From positions 186,001-250,000 of the forward strand of contig CAWEYW010000005.1 of NCBI GenBank assembly GCA_963813415.1: 64,000 bases of DNA, given 5' to 3'. The notes beneath the pieces were generated by a model, which had not been told where the DNA came from, did not search any database, and was given only the letters and a program-made list of their open reading frames with translations. The position numbers and the translations under genes are program-made. Source of the DNA: CAIWHR01 sp963813415 (GTDB lineage: Bacteria > Pseudomonadota > Gammaproteobacteria > Burkholderiales > Casimicrobiaceae). This document shows, piece by piece, positions 7,559 to 16,096 of the stretch (its first letter is position 1; every line of letters begins with the position of its first letter).

Positions 7559-9439
7559 ATGCTCACGAGCGGCCGCATCGCGCCTGGCGTGCTCTGGCGC
7601 GCTCGTGCCGATCAGGTAGACACGCTTTACGGTCAATGGCACCGCACGACCGTGTCCATGGCTCTGGGCGCGGCGCTGCTGTGCACGGTGCTCTGGCAGA
7701 CCACCACGTCGGCCGCGATGCTCGGCTGGATCGCGGCCATCATGGCGAACCAGGCATGGCGGGGTGGTCTCGTGCGGCGCTACCGCCGGCGCGACCCCGG
7801 CGTGCGCGACAGCGCGCGCTGGGGACTGTACTGGTCCATCGGCTCCACGCTGGCGGGAGCGCTGTGGGGCATTGCGGCCGTGGCGATGTTTCCGGGCGCC
7901 CCGGCGCATCAGGCATTGCTCATCGTCTGCCTGTTCGGCGTCGTGCTCGGCGGTCTCAATCTCACTGCCGTCTACAAGCCGGCGTTCTACGGCTTCGTAG
8001 CGAGCGCGCTCCTTCCGCTCGTCGCACGCGTGGCGTGGGAGGGCGACGAGGTGCACCTCTTCACTGCGCTCGTCCTGCTGGTGGTGCTTGCGTTCGTGCT
8101 CACCTACGGGCATCACCTGAACGATCTCCTGACCCACTCCTTGGCGATGCGCTACGAGAACACCGATCTCATCGTCGCCCTGACGGCGCAATCGGCCGCT
8201 GCCGAGCAGTCGCGCGCCGCCGCGGAAAACGCCAACCGTGCCAAGAGCCAGTTCCTGGCCGCGGCAAGTCACGATCTGCGGCAGCCACTGCATGCCATGG
8301 GCCTGTTCGCCGCCGCACTGGCCGCACGCGTGCGCGATCCCACCGTGACGCCTCTCGTGCAGAGCATCCATGCGTCGGTGGAGGCACTCGAATCGCTTTT
8401 TGCGCAACTGCTCGACCTGTCACGCCTGGAAGGCGGTGCGTTGCACCCCGAGGTCCGCCCGGTCGCCCTGGAGTCCGTGCTGGCGCGCATGCAGGCCGAC
8501 TTCGCGCCGCAAGCAGAAGCCGCAGGCCTCGCGTTGCGCGTCCGCATGACCTCCGCAACGGTGCTCACGGACCCGCTGCTGCTGGAGCGCATGCTGCGCA
8601 ATCTCGTCGCCAATGCGATCCGCTATACGCAGGCAGGGGGGATCGTCGTTGGCATGCGCCGCTGCGGGAGCGAGGTGCGACTCGACGTGGTCGATTCCGG
8701 TGTCGGCATCGCAGCGGCCGATCAGGAGCGCGTGTTCGACGAGTTCGTACAGATCCCCGGCGCCGCCGGCCGCCTGCGTCGCGGTCATGGCATGGGTCTC
8801 GGACTCGCCATCGTGCGGCGTCTATCCGATCTGCTCGACCATCGCCTCGAGCTGGCGTCGATGCCGGGGCATGGGTCGCGTTTTTCGATCATCCTCCCGC
8901 GCGCGGCCGCGCATCGCGCACGTGGTGGTCAGGCCCCACTGCCCGCGGCTGCGACAGCGACAGCGCACACCGCATCGCCGCAACCATTCGCCGGGCGCCG
9001 CGTCGCGATCATCGATGACGACCGCGCCGTGATCGCCGCCATGGAAGCGCTGTTCGCGACATGGGGGGCCCGCGTGACGGGGGCTGAAGACGCGGCAGCC
9101 CTGCTGGTCGCGCTCGAGGCCGAACCGCTTGCAAAGGACCATCCCATCGACATCGTCATCGCCGACCTGCGTCTCGCCGAGCAGGCATCGGGTCTCGATG
9201 CGATCGCGACTCTCCGCAGCGCGACCGGAAAGGATATTCCGGCACTGGTGATCTCCGGGGACACCACCGACGAGGCTCGTGAAGAAGTCGCGCGCGCCGG
9301 GGTCTCGCTGCTGCACAAGCCGGTCATGGCGACGACACTGCTGTTGGCTGCGCAACGCGCGCTGAGTGCACGCGCCTCGCAACCGCGTCGTGCGGCGGTG
9401 TTCCCGGCCGTGCCCGATCGGGTGATCGAAAGGGCGTGA
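7559..9439 (+). CDS. membrane-bound hybrid sensor histidine kinase with C-terminal receiver
   Basis: 626 residues from the ATG at 7559. The N-terminal part (about 30-185) holds several hydrophobic segments, consistent with a multi-pass membrane sensor lacking a large periplasmic domain. Next come HisKA with H238 in AAASHDLRQPLHAMG, HATPase_c (LVANAIRYT, DSGVGI, GHGMGLGLAIV), and a receiver domain from about residue 480 (VAIIDDDRA, phosphoacceptor Asp in IVIADLRLA, Lys in LLHKPV). The SHDLRQPL H-box and the RR partner upstream are typical of betaproteobacterial hybrid kinases of unknown stimulus. Confidence 0.9.
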   Translation: MLTSGRIAPGVLWRARADQVDTLYGQWHRTTVSMALGAALLCTVLWQTTTSAAMLGWIAAIMANQAWRGGLVRRYRRRDPGVRDSARWGLYWSIGSTLAGALWGIAAVAMFPGAPAHQALLIVCLFGVVLGGLNLTAVYKPAFYGFVASALLPLVARVAWEGDEVHLFTALVLLVVLAFVLTYGHHLNDLLTHSLAMRYENTDLIVALTAQSAAAEQSRAAAENANRAKSQFLAAASHDLRQPLHAMGLFAAALAARVRDPTVTPLVQSIHASVEALESLFAQLLDLSRLEGGALHPEVRPVALESVLARMQADFAPQAEAAGLALRVRMTSATVLTDPLLLERMLRNLVANAIRYTQAGGIVVGMRRCGSEVRLDVVDSGVGIAAADQERVFDEFVQIPGAAGRLRRGHGMGLGLAIVRRLSDLLDHRLELASMPGHGSRFSIILPRAAAHRARGGQAPLPAAATATAHTASPQPFAGRRVAIIDDDRAVIAAMEALFATWGARVTGAEDAAALLVALEAEPLAKDHPIDIVIADLRLAEQASGLDAIATLRSATGKDIPALVISGDTTDEAREEVARAGVSLLHKPVMATTLLLAAQRALSARASQPRRAAVFPAVPDRVIERA

Positions 9440-9475
9440 TGCAAGCCCCGAAGCCGGATCGACGGGCAACGGCCA

Positions 9476-9559
9476 TCAGGCCATGAAGCGCAGATCGCGG
9501 TCCTCGGCAACCAGGGCTTCTGACCGCGAGCGAACTGTCTTAAGCTTCCTTTCGGTCAT
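9476..9559 (-). CDS. candidate small ORF (27 residues) with strong ribosome site
   Basis: ATG at 9559 is preceded by GGAGGG seven bases upstream and reads 27 codons to TGA. The peptide begins MTERKLKTVRSRSEALVAED and ends RDLRFMA; it is basic and charged with no membrane segment. I do not recognise it. It lies in the 333-base stretch between the hybrid kinase (ends 9439) and the Spy-like gene (9773). Its start codon is inside one arm of an inverted repeat (9554-9618). It is too short to be certain, and the evidence is only the initiation region and the leader structure. Confidence 0.35.
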   Translation of the reverse strand: MTERKLKTVRSRSEALVAEDRDLRFMA

Positions 9560-9618
9560 GGTATGGCCCTCCGCAACAGGGTTCGGTTGATCTGCACAAT
9601 CAACCTCGTACCATGACC
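9554..9618 (-). promoter_or_regulatory. nested inverted repeat enclosing the small ORF's start codon
   Basis: Read on the minus strand, GGTCATGGTA (9618-9609) can pair perfectly with TACCATGACC (9563-9554), which contains the ATG of the small ORF. Inside it is a second hairpin, GGTTGAT/ATCAACC (9605-9585), with a seven-base loop. The ribosome site lies between the inner hairpin and the outer arm. This would be a start-codon-sequestering leader if transcribed. The remainder of 9440-9772 holds only the terminator at 9738-9761. Confidence 0.4.
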
Positions 9619-9737
9619 ATCCCCGCCTTCCTCAAGCGGCGGTTCTGCACATAAACTCGAACACTACTTAGCGGGCGCCTTCTCGCCACTCGAGGACGAC
9701 GACCGCCGCCAGGTAGGGTCCGACACCGCCCGCACGG

Positions 9738-9761
9738 AAAAAGGGCACGCGCCGCGTGCCC
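9738..9761 (-). terminator. Rho-independent terminator after the Spy-like gene
   Basis: On the minus strand an eight-pair GC-rich stem (GGGCACGC / GCGTGCCC) with a three-base loop is followed by a run of five T (9742-9738). It lies just after the stop of the Spy/CpxP-like gene. Confidence 0.85.
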
Positions 9762-9772
9762 CTTCGAACCGT

Positions 9773-10303
9773 TCAGCCGTTACCGCCGGGGCCGTGGAAA
9801 CGCTGCCGCATTTGGCCGCGGAAAGTCTCCATGCGCGCGAGCCGCTGGGCAATGCCGTCGCGCACGATCGCCTTCTGGTCCGGGGACAGCATGCCGTAGA
9901 GCGCGAGCCACTGGTCCCGAACGGCCTTGTGCAGCGCCTGATTCTGTTGCTGCACCTGATCACTCGCTGCGGCCACGGCGGCCAGGTCCGGCTCGGATTT
10001 CGCGAGCTCTGCCTGCAGCGTGTCGTGCACGCGCTGGCGATTGGCAACGGCTTGCTGTCGCGCGGACTTGGCCTGCGCGATCGCGTTGTCCCACGCCTGC
10101 TGCTGCGAGGTATCGAGGTTGAGACGGACCTTGGCGGACTGCAACATCTGTCCCAACATGCCGTCCGGTCCGCCCGCACCGTGGGGCGGACCGGACGGCT
10201 GCGCGCTGGCCAGTCCGGTCATGCCGAGGGCCAGCGCTGCAGCAATGCTGGCGAGCTTGCGCGCGATGCGCGGTTGTGGTCGATGATCGTTGGTGCGGTC
10301 CAT
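9773..10303 (-). CDS. Spy/CpxP-like periplasmic protein (LTXXQ family)
   Basis: 176 residues from the ATG at 10303 (AAAGGACA upstream). An N-terminal signal sequence ends near AASAQ/LASAQP, followed by a proline/glycine-rich linker and a long helical region rich in Gln, Ala and Arg. The motif LSPDQKAIV near residue 145 corresponds to the LTxxQ signature of the Spy/CpxP fold. Family members are periplasmic chaperones or stress-sensor modulators. It is divergent from ompR-envZ with a putative OmpR-type site between them, which suggests regulation by that system. Confidence 0.8.
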   Translation of the reverse strand: MDRTNDHRPQPRIARKLASIAAALALGMTGLASAQPSGPPHGAGGPDGMLGQMLQSAKVRLNLDTSQQQAWDNAIAQAKSARQQAVANRQRVHDTLQAELAKSEPDLAAVAAASDQVQQQNQALHKAVRDQWLALYGMLSPDQKAIVRDGIAQRLARMETFRGQMRQRFHGPGGNG

Positions 10304-10440
10304 GTGACATGTCCTTTCAAAGACGGTGATTGCAGCCCGGGAGTCGTTCGTCGCTCCCTGTTGCATTCGACGTCATGGTGCGCGCGAGTTCCGGCGCCGA
10401 GGGCAGCAGGTGCAACGAGCCATTGCACGACGGCGCGGCC

Positions 10441-10455
10441 GTTACAATTCGTTAC
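10441..10455. promoter_or_regulatory. GTTAC direct repeat, candidate OmpR-family binding site
   Basis: GTTAC-AATTC-GTTAC places two identical half-sites exactly ten bases apart, one helical turn, the arrangement used by OmpR-family dimers. It lies 38 bases before the ompR start and about 140 bases from the divergent Spy-like gene. Autoregulation is inferred. Confidence 0.45.
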
Positions 10456-10493
10456 GACTTGCCGGTGTCACCGACGCGGCCACCATGCGTTAA

Positions 10494-11252
10494 ATGTCCA
10501 TCGTGAACCAGAAACAGGCACCTGCCAGGATCCTGGTCGTCGACGACGACGTGCGCCTGCGCGATCTCCTGTCGCGCTATCTCGGCGAGCAGGGATTTCA
10601 CGTCGCGGCGCTGCCGGACGGGCGCGAGCTCGACCGGCGCCTGCAGCGCGACCCGCCGCATCTGATCGTGCTCGACCTCATGCTGCCGGGAGAAGACGGC
10701 CTTGCGATATGCCGCCGGCTGCGCGGTGCCGGCGAAGACGTCCCCATCATCATGCTGACGGCCAAGGGGGAGGACATCGACCGCATCATCGGGCTCGAGA
10801 TGGGCGCCGACGATTACCTGCCGAAGCCCTTCAATCCGCGCGAGCTGGTCGCCCGCATCCACGCCGTCCTCCGGCGGCATCGCGAGCACCACGTGCCCGG
10901 CGCCGCCGCCGTCGAGGGACGGTTCGTCTTCGGCCCGTTCGAGCTCGATCTTGCGACGCGTACCCTGCGTGATGCGACGCGCACGATCCATCTCACCACG
11001 GGCGAGTTCGCGCTGCTGAAGGTATTCGTCGCGCACCCCGGACACCCGCTCGCGCGCGAGAAGCTCATGGTCCTCGCGCGCGGCCGCGACCATGACGTGT
11101 TCGACCGGGCGATCGATGTGCAGGTATCACGGCTGCGCAAGCTGATCGAGCCGGATGCCGCCAATCCCCGCTACATCCAGACTGTATGGGGATTCGGCTA
11201 CATGTTCGTGCCCGGCGACGCGCCGCCGCCGACGATTGCGCCGCCGTCGTGA
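10494..11252 (+). CDS. ompR: response regulator OmpR
   Basis: 252 residues, closely following the OmpR pattern: ILVVDDDVRLRDLL at the N-terminus, phosphoacceptor D61 in LDLMLPGEDGL, MLTAKGEDIDRI, GADDYLPKPFNPREL, then a winged-helix DNA-binding domain (about 140-240) ending VWGFGYMFVP. It controls envelope genes in relatives, with EnvZ as kinase. The kinase gene overlaps its stop codon (GTGA), so they are cotranscribed and translationally coupled. A GTTAC direct repeat upstream may be its own site. Confidence 0.9.
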   Translation: MSIVNQKQAPARILVVDDDVRLRDLLSRYLGEQGFHVAALPDGRELDRRLQRDPPHLIVLDLMLPGEDGLAICRRLRGAGEDVPIIMLTAKGEDIDRIIGLEMGADDYLPKPFNPRELVARIHAVLRRHREHHVPGAAAVEGRFVFGPFELDLATRTLRDATRTIHLTTGEFALLKVFVAHPGHPLAREKLMVLARGRDHDVFDRAIDVQVSRLRKLIEPDAANPRYIQTVWGFGYMFVPGDAPPPTIAPPS

Positions 11253-12577
11253 CCCTCTGGCCGCGATCCCTCTTCGGGCGGCTCGCGCTGCTGCTCTTCG
11301 CCGTCATGGCGCTTGCCCTGCTCGTCACCATCCTGCTGTTTCGTCACGATCGCGCGGCGCTGCTCGCACGCCAGTTCGGCGACACCATGATCGTGCAGTT
11401 GCAGGCGCTGCGGGCGGCGCTCGCCACCGTCGAGGTGCCCGAGCGGCGCGATACGCTGCGGCGCATCGGACACGAATACGGCGTGCGCATCGTTGCCGAA
11501 GCGGATCGGCCGGCCGTAGGCGGCCTGCCGGGGGGACCAGTGATGGCCGAGCTCGAATACCGCTTGCGCACTGCGCTGGGCGACGGCACGACGCTGCGGG
11601 TGCAGCCGCGCCTTCAGTTGCTGTGGGTGCGTCTCGCCGCGGGCGGCAGCGCCTACTGGGTAGGCTTTCCGCTGCCCGCGCGGCCGCAGGCGCAGGACGT
11701 CCCGTCGCGCGCGGCGATCTGGAGCATGACGGTCGCGCTCTGCCTGCTATTGGCCGCATTCCTGTTCGCCCGCTATCTTGCCCGGCCGTTGCGCGAGCTC
11801 GATGCCGCTGTCGGCGCTCTCGGACGTGGCGCGATGCCGGAGCCGCTGCCGGAATCGGGCCCGTCGGAGATCGCGAACCTCAACCGCGGTTTCAATCGCA
11901 CGCTGCTCAATCTGCGCCAGCTCGAGCACGATCGCGCGCTGCTCCTCGCCGGCGTCTCCCACGACTTGCGCACGCCACTCGCGCGCCTGCGGCTCGGGCT
12001 CGAGATCGGGGTCGATGACGAGACCGTCAAGCGCGGCATGGCGGACGACATCGAGGAAATGGACCGGATCATTGGCCAGTTCCTCGATTTTGCACGCAGC
12101 GATCACGATATGCCCACGGAGGTGCAGGACCCGAACGCCATCGTCGCCGCGGCCATCGCCCGTTATGGGCGTGCCGGCAAGGACGTGCATTTCGAGCCCG
12201 GCGCCGTTGCTGCCATTCCACTCCGGGCGACGGCGTTTTCGCGCCTGGTCGCCAATCTCATCGACAATGCGCTGGCGTACGGAGCGCCACCGGTGCAGGT
12301 CACCACGCGGGCGCTCGCCGGCCGCTTCGTGCTCGACGTGCTCGACCGCGGTCCCGGCATTCCTGCCGGCGAGGCGGAGCGTCTCAAGCAGCCATTCACG
12401 CGCGCCTCGGCGGCGCGGGCGAACGCGGCCGGGGTGCCCGGCGCCGGCCTCGGTCTCGCCATCGTGGAGCGCATCGCGCGCCTGCATGGCGGGACCTTGA
12501 CGCTCCTCATGCGCGAGGGCGGCGGAACGATTGCGCGCGTCGAGCTCCCGGTGGCCGCCGCCGCCGCACCCGCCTGA
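11249..12577 (+). CDS. envZ: sensor histidine kinase EnvZ-like
   Basis: 442 residues from a GTG at 11249 that overlaps the ompR stop. Two membrane segments (about 9-31 and 156-176) flank a periplasmic domain of about 120 residues; then HAMP, HisKA with H238 in GVSHDLRTPLARLRLGLE, and HATPase_c with LIDNALAYG, DRGPGIP and GAGLGLAIVERI. The SHDLRTPLxRxRL H-box and the length close to 450 residues match EnvZ. It phosphorylates and dephosphorylates the OmpR encoded just upstream. Confidence 0.88.
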   Translation: MTLWPRSLFGRLALLLFAVMALALLVTILLFRHDRAALLARQFGDTMIVQLQALRAALATVEVPERRDTLRRIGHEYGVRIVAEADRPAVGGLPGGPVMAELEYRLRTALGDGTTLRVQPRLQLLWVRLAAGGSAYWVGFPLPARPQAQDVPSRAAIWSMTVALCLLLAAFLFARYLARPLRELDAAVGALGRGAMPEPLPESGPSEIANLNRGFNRTLLNLRQLEHDRALLLAGVSHDLRTPLARLRLGLEIGVDDETVKRGMADDIEEMDRIIGQFLDFARSDHDMPTEVQDPNAIVAAAIARYGRAGKDVHFEPGAVAAIPLRATAFSRLVANLIDNALAYGAPPVQVTTRALAGRFVLDVLDRGPGIPAGEAERLKQPFTRASAARANAAGVPGAGLGLAIVERIARLHGGTLTLLMREGGGTIARVELPVAAAAAPA

Positions 12578-12583
12578 AGGCCG

Positions 12584-13087
12584 CTACGGCCCGCTGCTGT
12601 CCTCCAGCGGGACGAGCAACGCCACCGCCATGGCGGCGATGCCCTCCCCGCGTCCCGCGAATCCGAGCCGCTCGGTCGTGGTCGCCTTGACGCTCACGTC
12701 GGCCATCCCGCAGCCGAGGTCTGCCGCGATATTGGCGCGCATCTCTGCAAGGTGCGGGGCCATGCGTGGTGCCTGCGCGATGATGGTCGCATCGACATTA
12801 CCCACCGCATAACGCTGCGCGCCGACGAGGCCCGCGACGTGCCGCAGCAACGCGCGACTGTCGGCACCTTTCCAGCGCACATCCGAGTCGGGGAAGTGCA
12901 TGCCGATGTCACCGAGCGCACAGGCGCCCAGCAGGGCATCGCAGACGGCATGGATCAGCGCATCGGCGTCCGAATGGCCTTCGAGGCCGCGGTGGTACGG
13001 AATCTCGACGCCGCCCAGCACGAGCCGCCGCCCGGCGACCAGTGCATGCACGTCGCAGCCCTGCCCGATGCGCACTCTCAGGGCCAT
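12584..13087 (-). CDS. ispF: 2-C-methyl-D-erythritol 2,4-cyclodiphosphate synthase IspF
   Basis: Fifth step of the non-mevalonate isoprenoid pathway, a trimeric metal-dependent enzyme. The 167-residue product has the metal motif DVH in IGQGCDVHAL, GHSDADALIHA, DIGMHFPDSD and the C-terminal KATTTERLGF. The ATG at 13087 has AGGAGG five bases upstream; a GTG at 13102 would add five residues. It lies 25 bases downstream of ispD on the same strand, the common bacterial order, and is convergent with envZ six bases away. Confidence 0.96.
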   Translation of the reverse strand: MALRVRIGQGCDVHALVAGRRLVLGGVEIPYHRGLEGHSDADALIHAVCDALLGACALGDIGMHFPDSDVRWKGADSRALLRHVAGLVGAQRYAVGNVDATIIAQAPRMAPHLAEMRANIAADLGCGMADVSVKATTTERLGFAGRGEGIAAMAVALLVPLEDSSGP

Positions 13088-13112
13088 GCGGGCCTCCTGC
13101 ACGGATGATCGC

Positions 13113-13865
13113 TCATGCGCCCTGCTCCTGCAGGCGCAGGATCGCGGCAGCGAGCGCGAGATCGGCGGGATACGTGATCTTCACATTGAGCGCACTGCCG
13201 GAAACCAGGCGCGGCATCGCGCACGCGCCCTGCGCGGCAAGGCGCTCGATCGCCTGGGCTTCATCGGTCACGTCGGTGGCTCCTTCGGCTTGAAGCGCGC
13301 GGCGCAGCAGGCCAAAACGGAACATCTGCGGGGTCTGTGCCTGCCAGAGCCCCTGCCGGTCCTCCGTCCGGGCGACACGAGGCATCGAAACGCCGGGGCC
13401 GGCCGCACGCTTGAGCGTATCGGCGACGGGGAGCGCCAGCAAGCCTCCGACCGCGTCGGCGTGCAGCTCTGCGACCAACCGCCGGAGCGCGTCGGCGGGC
13501 ACGCACGGGCGCGCGGCGTCGTGCACGAGCACCCAGTCGTCGTCTGCGCAAGCATCGTGGATCGCGTCGAGGACATTGCGCACGGTGGATGCGCGCGTCT
13601 CCCCGCCACACGGCAGGATCTCGACGCGATCACCGAGCACGCCCAGCGCGTTGCGGCAACGCCGGTCGTCGGGTGCAATCGCGACGCAGAGTCGATGCAG
13701 ATCCAGCGCGCTCTCCAGGCGTTGCAGCGTACGCAACAGCACGGGCGCGCCGTCGAGGTCGGCGTATTGCTTCGGCCCGGCGCCGCCGAAGCGCGAGCCG
13801 CCGCCCGCAGCGGGAACGAGGCCGATCAGGCGCATGGCACGGTGCGGTTGCGGCAGCGCGGCCAT
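13113..13865 (-). CDS. ispD: 2-C-methyl-D-erythritol 4-phosphate cytidylyltransferase IspD
   Basis: Transfers CMP to methylerythritol 4-phosphate, the third step of the non-mevalonate pathway. The nucleotide-binding loop LVPAAGGGSRFGGAGPKQY is near the N-terminus, followed by VLVHDAARPCV and TDEAQAIE. The ATG at 13865 directly abuts the TGA of the GNAT gene upstream, suggesting coupling; ATG 13835 (MRLIGLVPAAG) would remove ten non-conserved residues and is equally possible. Last but one gene of the long minus-strand run. Confidence 0.95.
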   Translation of the reverse strand: MAALPQPHRAMRLIGLVPAAGGGSRFGGAGPKQYADLDGAPVLLRTLQRLESALDLHRLCVAIAPDDRRCRNALGVLGDRVEILPCGGETRASTVRNVLDAIHDACADDDWVLVHDAARPCVPADALRRLVAELHADAVGGLLALPVADTLKRAAGPGVSMPRVARTEDRQGLWQAQTPQMFRFGLLRRALQAEGATDVTDEAQAIERLAAQGACAMPRLVSGSALNVKITYPADLALAAAILRLQEQGA

Positions 13866-14393
13866 TCACGCGAGCAGCAGCGCAATGCGTTCCTCGTCGA
13901 GAGGCCGGAATCCAAGGCGCGCATAGAACCGCCAGGCGCCACCATTCTCCCGATGACACGCGCTGTCGATGCGCGTGACGCCTTCCGCTGCGAGCTCGCG
14001 CATGAGTGCGTGCAGCATCGCGCTGCCGACGCCGCGCCCCAGCCATTGCGAATGCACGTTGACGTCGTCGAGCTTGGCGACGAGGGTGCCGCGCGAGGTG
14101 GATATTCCATAGCACGCGACGCACGCTCCCACCGCGATGCGCACCCCCTCCTGGTGCGCGAAAGCCAGCCACACGAACCCGAGCTCCGGACGTGCGAGGA
14201 AGAGTTGCAGCGCGCGCTCGAGGGCCGGGCGCCCGCCATCGCCATACGCTGCACTGGAGGCGCGGTAGTGCGCGTCATCGGCGAGAAAGGTCGCGAGCAA
14301 AGCCAGTGCATTGTCACGCGTCGCGGCCGTCATGCGTGCGCACTCCACGCGAGCGCCGTTGGCGGCATGGGCGGTCGCGGCGGCAGGCATCAT
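13866..14393 (-). CDS. GNAT-family N-acetyltransferase
   Basis: 175 residues with the acetyl-CoA-binding pattern VHSQWLGRGVGSAMLHALMRELAAEGVTRIDSACHRENGGAWRFYARLGFRP split over residues about 115-165 (the Q/RxxGxG/A loop is the WLGRGVGSA part). The substrate is unknown. Its ATG overlaps the stop of the thioesterase gene (ATGA) and its stop abuts the ispD start, so it is part of the same transcript. Confidence 0.85.
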   Translation of the reverse strand: MMPAAATAHAANGARVECARMTAATRDNALALLATFLADDAHYRASSAAYGDGGRPALERALQLFLARPELGFVWLAFAHQEGVRIAVGACVACYGISTSRGTLVAKLDDVNVHSQWLGRGVGSAMLHALMRELAAEGVTRIDSACHRENGGAWRFYARLGFRPLDEERIALLLA

Positions 14394-14848
14394 GGTGGGT
14401 TACCAGCCTGCACGAGCAGCGGCAGGAGCGCGTCGCGGATGCGCGGCGGCAACGGGGTCGGCCGTTGCGTTTCGCGATCCACCCACACGTGCACGAAGTG
14501 CCCGGTGGCGACCAGCTCGTCGTGACCTTGCTGGAACAAGCCGATCTCGTAGCGCACCGAGCTGTTGCCGAGATGCGCGACACGTAGGCCCGCCTCCACC
14601 ACGTCCGGAAAGGTCAGCGACTTGTGGAAGCGGCACATCGTTTCCACGACCAATCCGACTTCCCGGCCGGCATGGATATCGAGGCCGCCCGCCGCGATGA
14701 GATGCGCATTCACGGCGGTGTCGAAGTACGAGTAGTACGTCACGTTGTTGACGTGCCCGTAACTGTCGTTGTCCATCCAGCGCGTCGGAATGGTCACGAA
14801 ATGACGATAGCCCTGGCGCAGCGACACGGGGGACGACGTGGGATTCAT
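14390..14848 (-). CDS. 4HBT/YbgC-type hot-dog thioesterase
   Basis: 152 residues with the acyl-CoA thioesterase signature RWMDNDSYGHVNNVTYYSYF near residues 23-42, where the Asp of MDND and the GHVNN segment form the active site of this family. The C-terminal strand pattern (VATGHFVHVWVD) also fits. The CoA substrate is not known. It follows glcF by six bases and overlaps the GNAT gene, so it belongs to the glycolate oxidase transcript. Confidence 0.88.
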   Translation of the reverse strand: MNPTSSPVSLRQGYRHFVTIPTRWMDNDSYGHVNNVTYYSYFDTAVNAHLIAAGGLDIHAGREVGLVVETMCRFHKSLTFPDVVEAGLRVAHLGNSSVRYEIGLFQQGHDELVATGHFVHVWVDRETQRPTPLPPRIRDALLPLLVQAGNPP

Positions 14849-14854
14849 GGCGCC

Positions 14855-16096
14855 TCACGCAGGCCGGGCATCGGTCATGCGCGCGTCGAGAAGCTCGATC
14901 CAGTGCCGGACCGGCGTGGACGTTCCGCTGGCGAGATGCGTCATGCAGCCGATGTTCGCGCTGGCAATCACCTCGGGCCGCCCGGCCTGCAGCGCCGCCA
15001 GCTTGTTGGCCTTGAGCACATTCGCGAGCTCCGGTTGCAGGATCGAGTAGGCCCCGGCCGACCCGCAGCAAAGATGCTTGTTGGCCACCGGCGTGAGCTC
15101 GAGACCGAGCGCCAGCAGGATCTCCTCGACGGCACCTTGCAGCCGCATCCCATGCTGCAGCGTGCATGGGGGATGGAAGGCCACTTTCTGCGGACCGCCA
15201 TCTTTCGCCACCTTCGGCGCAATGCGCGGCCATTCCGCGGCGATCACCTCGACCGGATCGCGCGCGAGCGCGCCGATGCGCGCCGCCTTGGCAGCATACG
15301 CCGGATCACGCGCGAGGTAATGCCCGTAGTCCTTGACCATCACGCCGCAGCCACTTGCCGTGACGACGATCGCTTCCGCGCCGTGCTCGACGTGCGGCCA
15401 CCACGCATCGATGTTGCGGCGCATGAAGTCGAGCCCTTGGTCGGCCGCATCCATGTGATACGACAGCGCGCCACAGCATCCGGCCCCGGACGCCCGCACG
15501 AGCGAGATGCCGATCCGATCGAGGACGCGCGCTGTCGCGGCATCGATGTTGGGAGCAAGCGCCGGTTGCACGCAGCCTTCCAGCACGACCATGCGGCGCG
15601 CATGCCGTGGTGCGGGCCAGGTGCCTGCAGGCACCCGCTGCGGCAGCTTCGCCCGCAGCTCGGCGGGCAGCAGGCCGCGCAGGGAACGACCGAATGCGAG
15701 GGCCCCGCCGAACAGCGGCTTCGACAGCAGTGCTTGCCGGAGGCCCCAGCGTTTCATCTGCTCCGCGGCTGGCCGTGTGACCTTGCGATCGACGACGCCC
15801 CGGGTGATGTCGAGCAGGCGTGCGTATTGCACGCCGGAGGGACAGGTCGTCTCGCAATTGCGGCACGTGAGGCAGCGATCGAGGTGCACCTGCGTGGTCC
15901 GGGTGACCTCGTGCCCCTCGAGCACCTGCTTCATGAGGTAGATGCGCCCACGCGGACCATCCAGCTCGTCGCCGAGAAGCTGGTACGTCGGGCAGGTCGC
16001 GGTGCAGAACCCGCAATGCACGCAGCTGCGAAGAATGGCATCCGCCTCGCGCCCTTCCGGGGTGTCGCGGATGAAATCAGCGAGGGCGGTCTGCAT
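14855..16096 (-). CDS. glcF: glycolate oxidase iron-sulfur subunit GlcF
   Basis: 413 residues. Two 4Fe-4S motifs are near the N-terminus (CVHCGFCTATCP at about 25 and CLTCRNCETTCP at about 75), followed by two CCG-type domains (GAGCCGAL around 210, KHLCCGSAGAY around 345). It passes electrons from the flavin subunits to the respiratory quinone pool. The ATG shares one base with the glcE stop (TGATG). Length and motif order match GlcF. Confidence 0.93.
   Translation of the reverse strand: MQTALADFIRDTPEGREADAILRSCVHCGFCTATCPTYQLLGDELDGPRGRIYLMKQVLEGHEVTRTTQVHLDRCLTCRNCETTCPSGVQYARLLDITRGVVDRKVTRPAAEQMKRWGLRQALLSKPLFGGALAFGRSLRGLLPAELRAKLPQRVPAGTWPAPRHARRMVVLEGCVQPALAPNIDAATARVLDRIGISLVRASGAGCCGALSYHMDAADQGLDFMRRNIDAWWPHVEHGAEAIVVTASGCGVMVKDYGHYLARDPAYAAKAARIGALARDPVEVIAAEWPRIAPKVAKDGGPQKVAFHPPCTLQHGMRLQGAVEEILLALGLELTPVANKHLCCGSAGAYSILQPELANVLKANKLAALQAGRPEVIASANIGCMTHLASGTSTPVRHWIELLDARMTDARPA

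Noticed and set aside
9585..9605. TTGAT...ATCAA read as an FNR box
   Set aside because: The half-sites are seven bases apart rather than four; it fits an RNA hairpin better.
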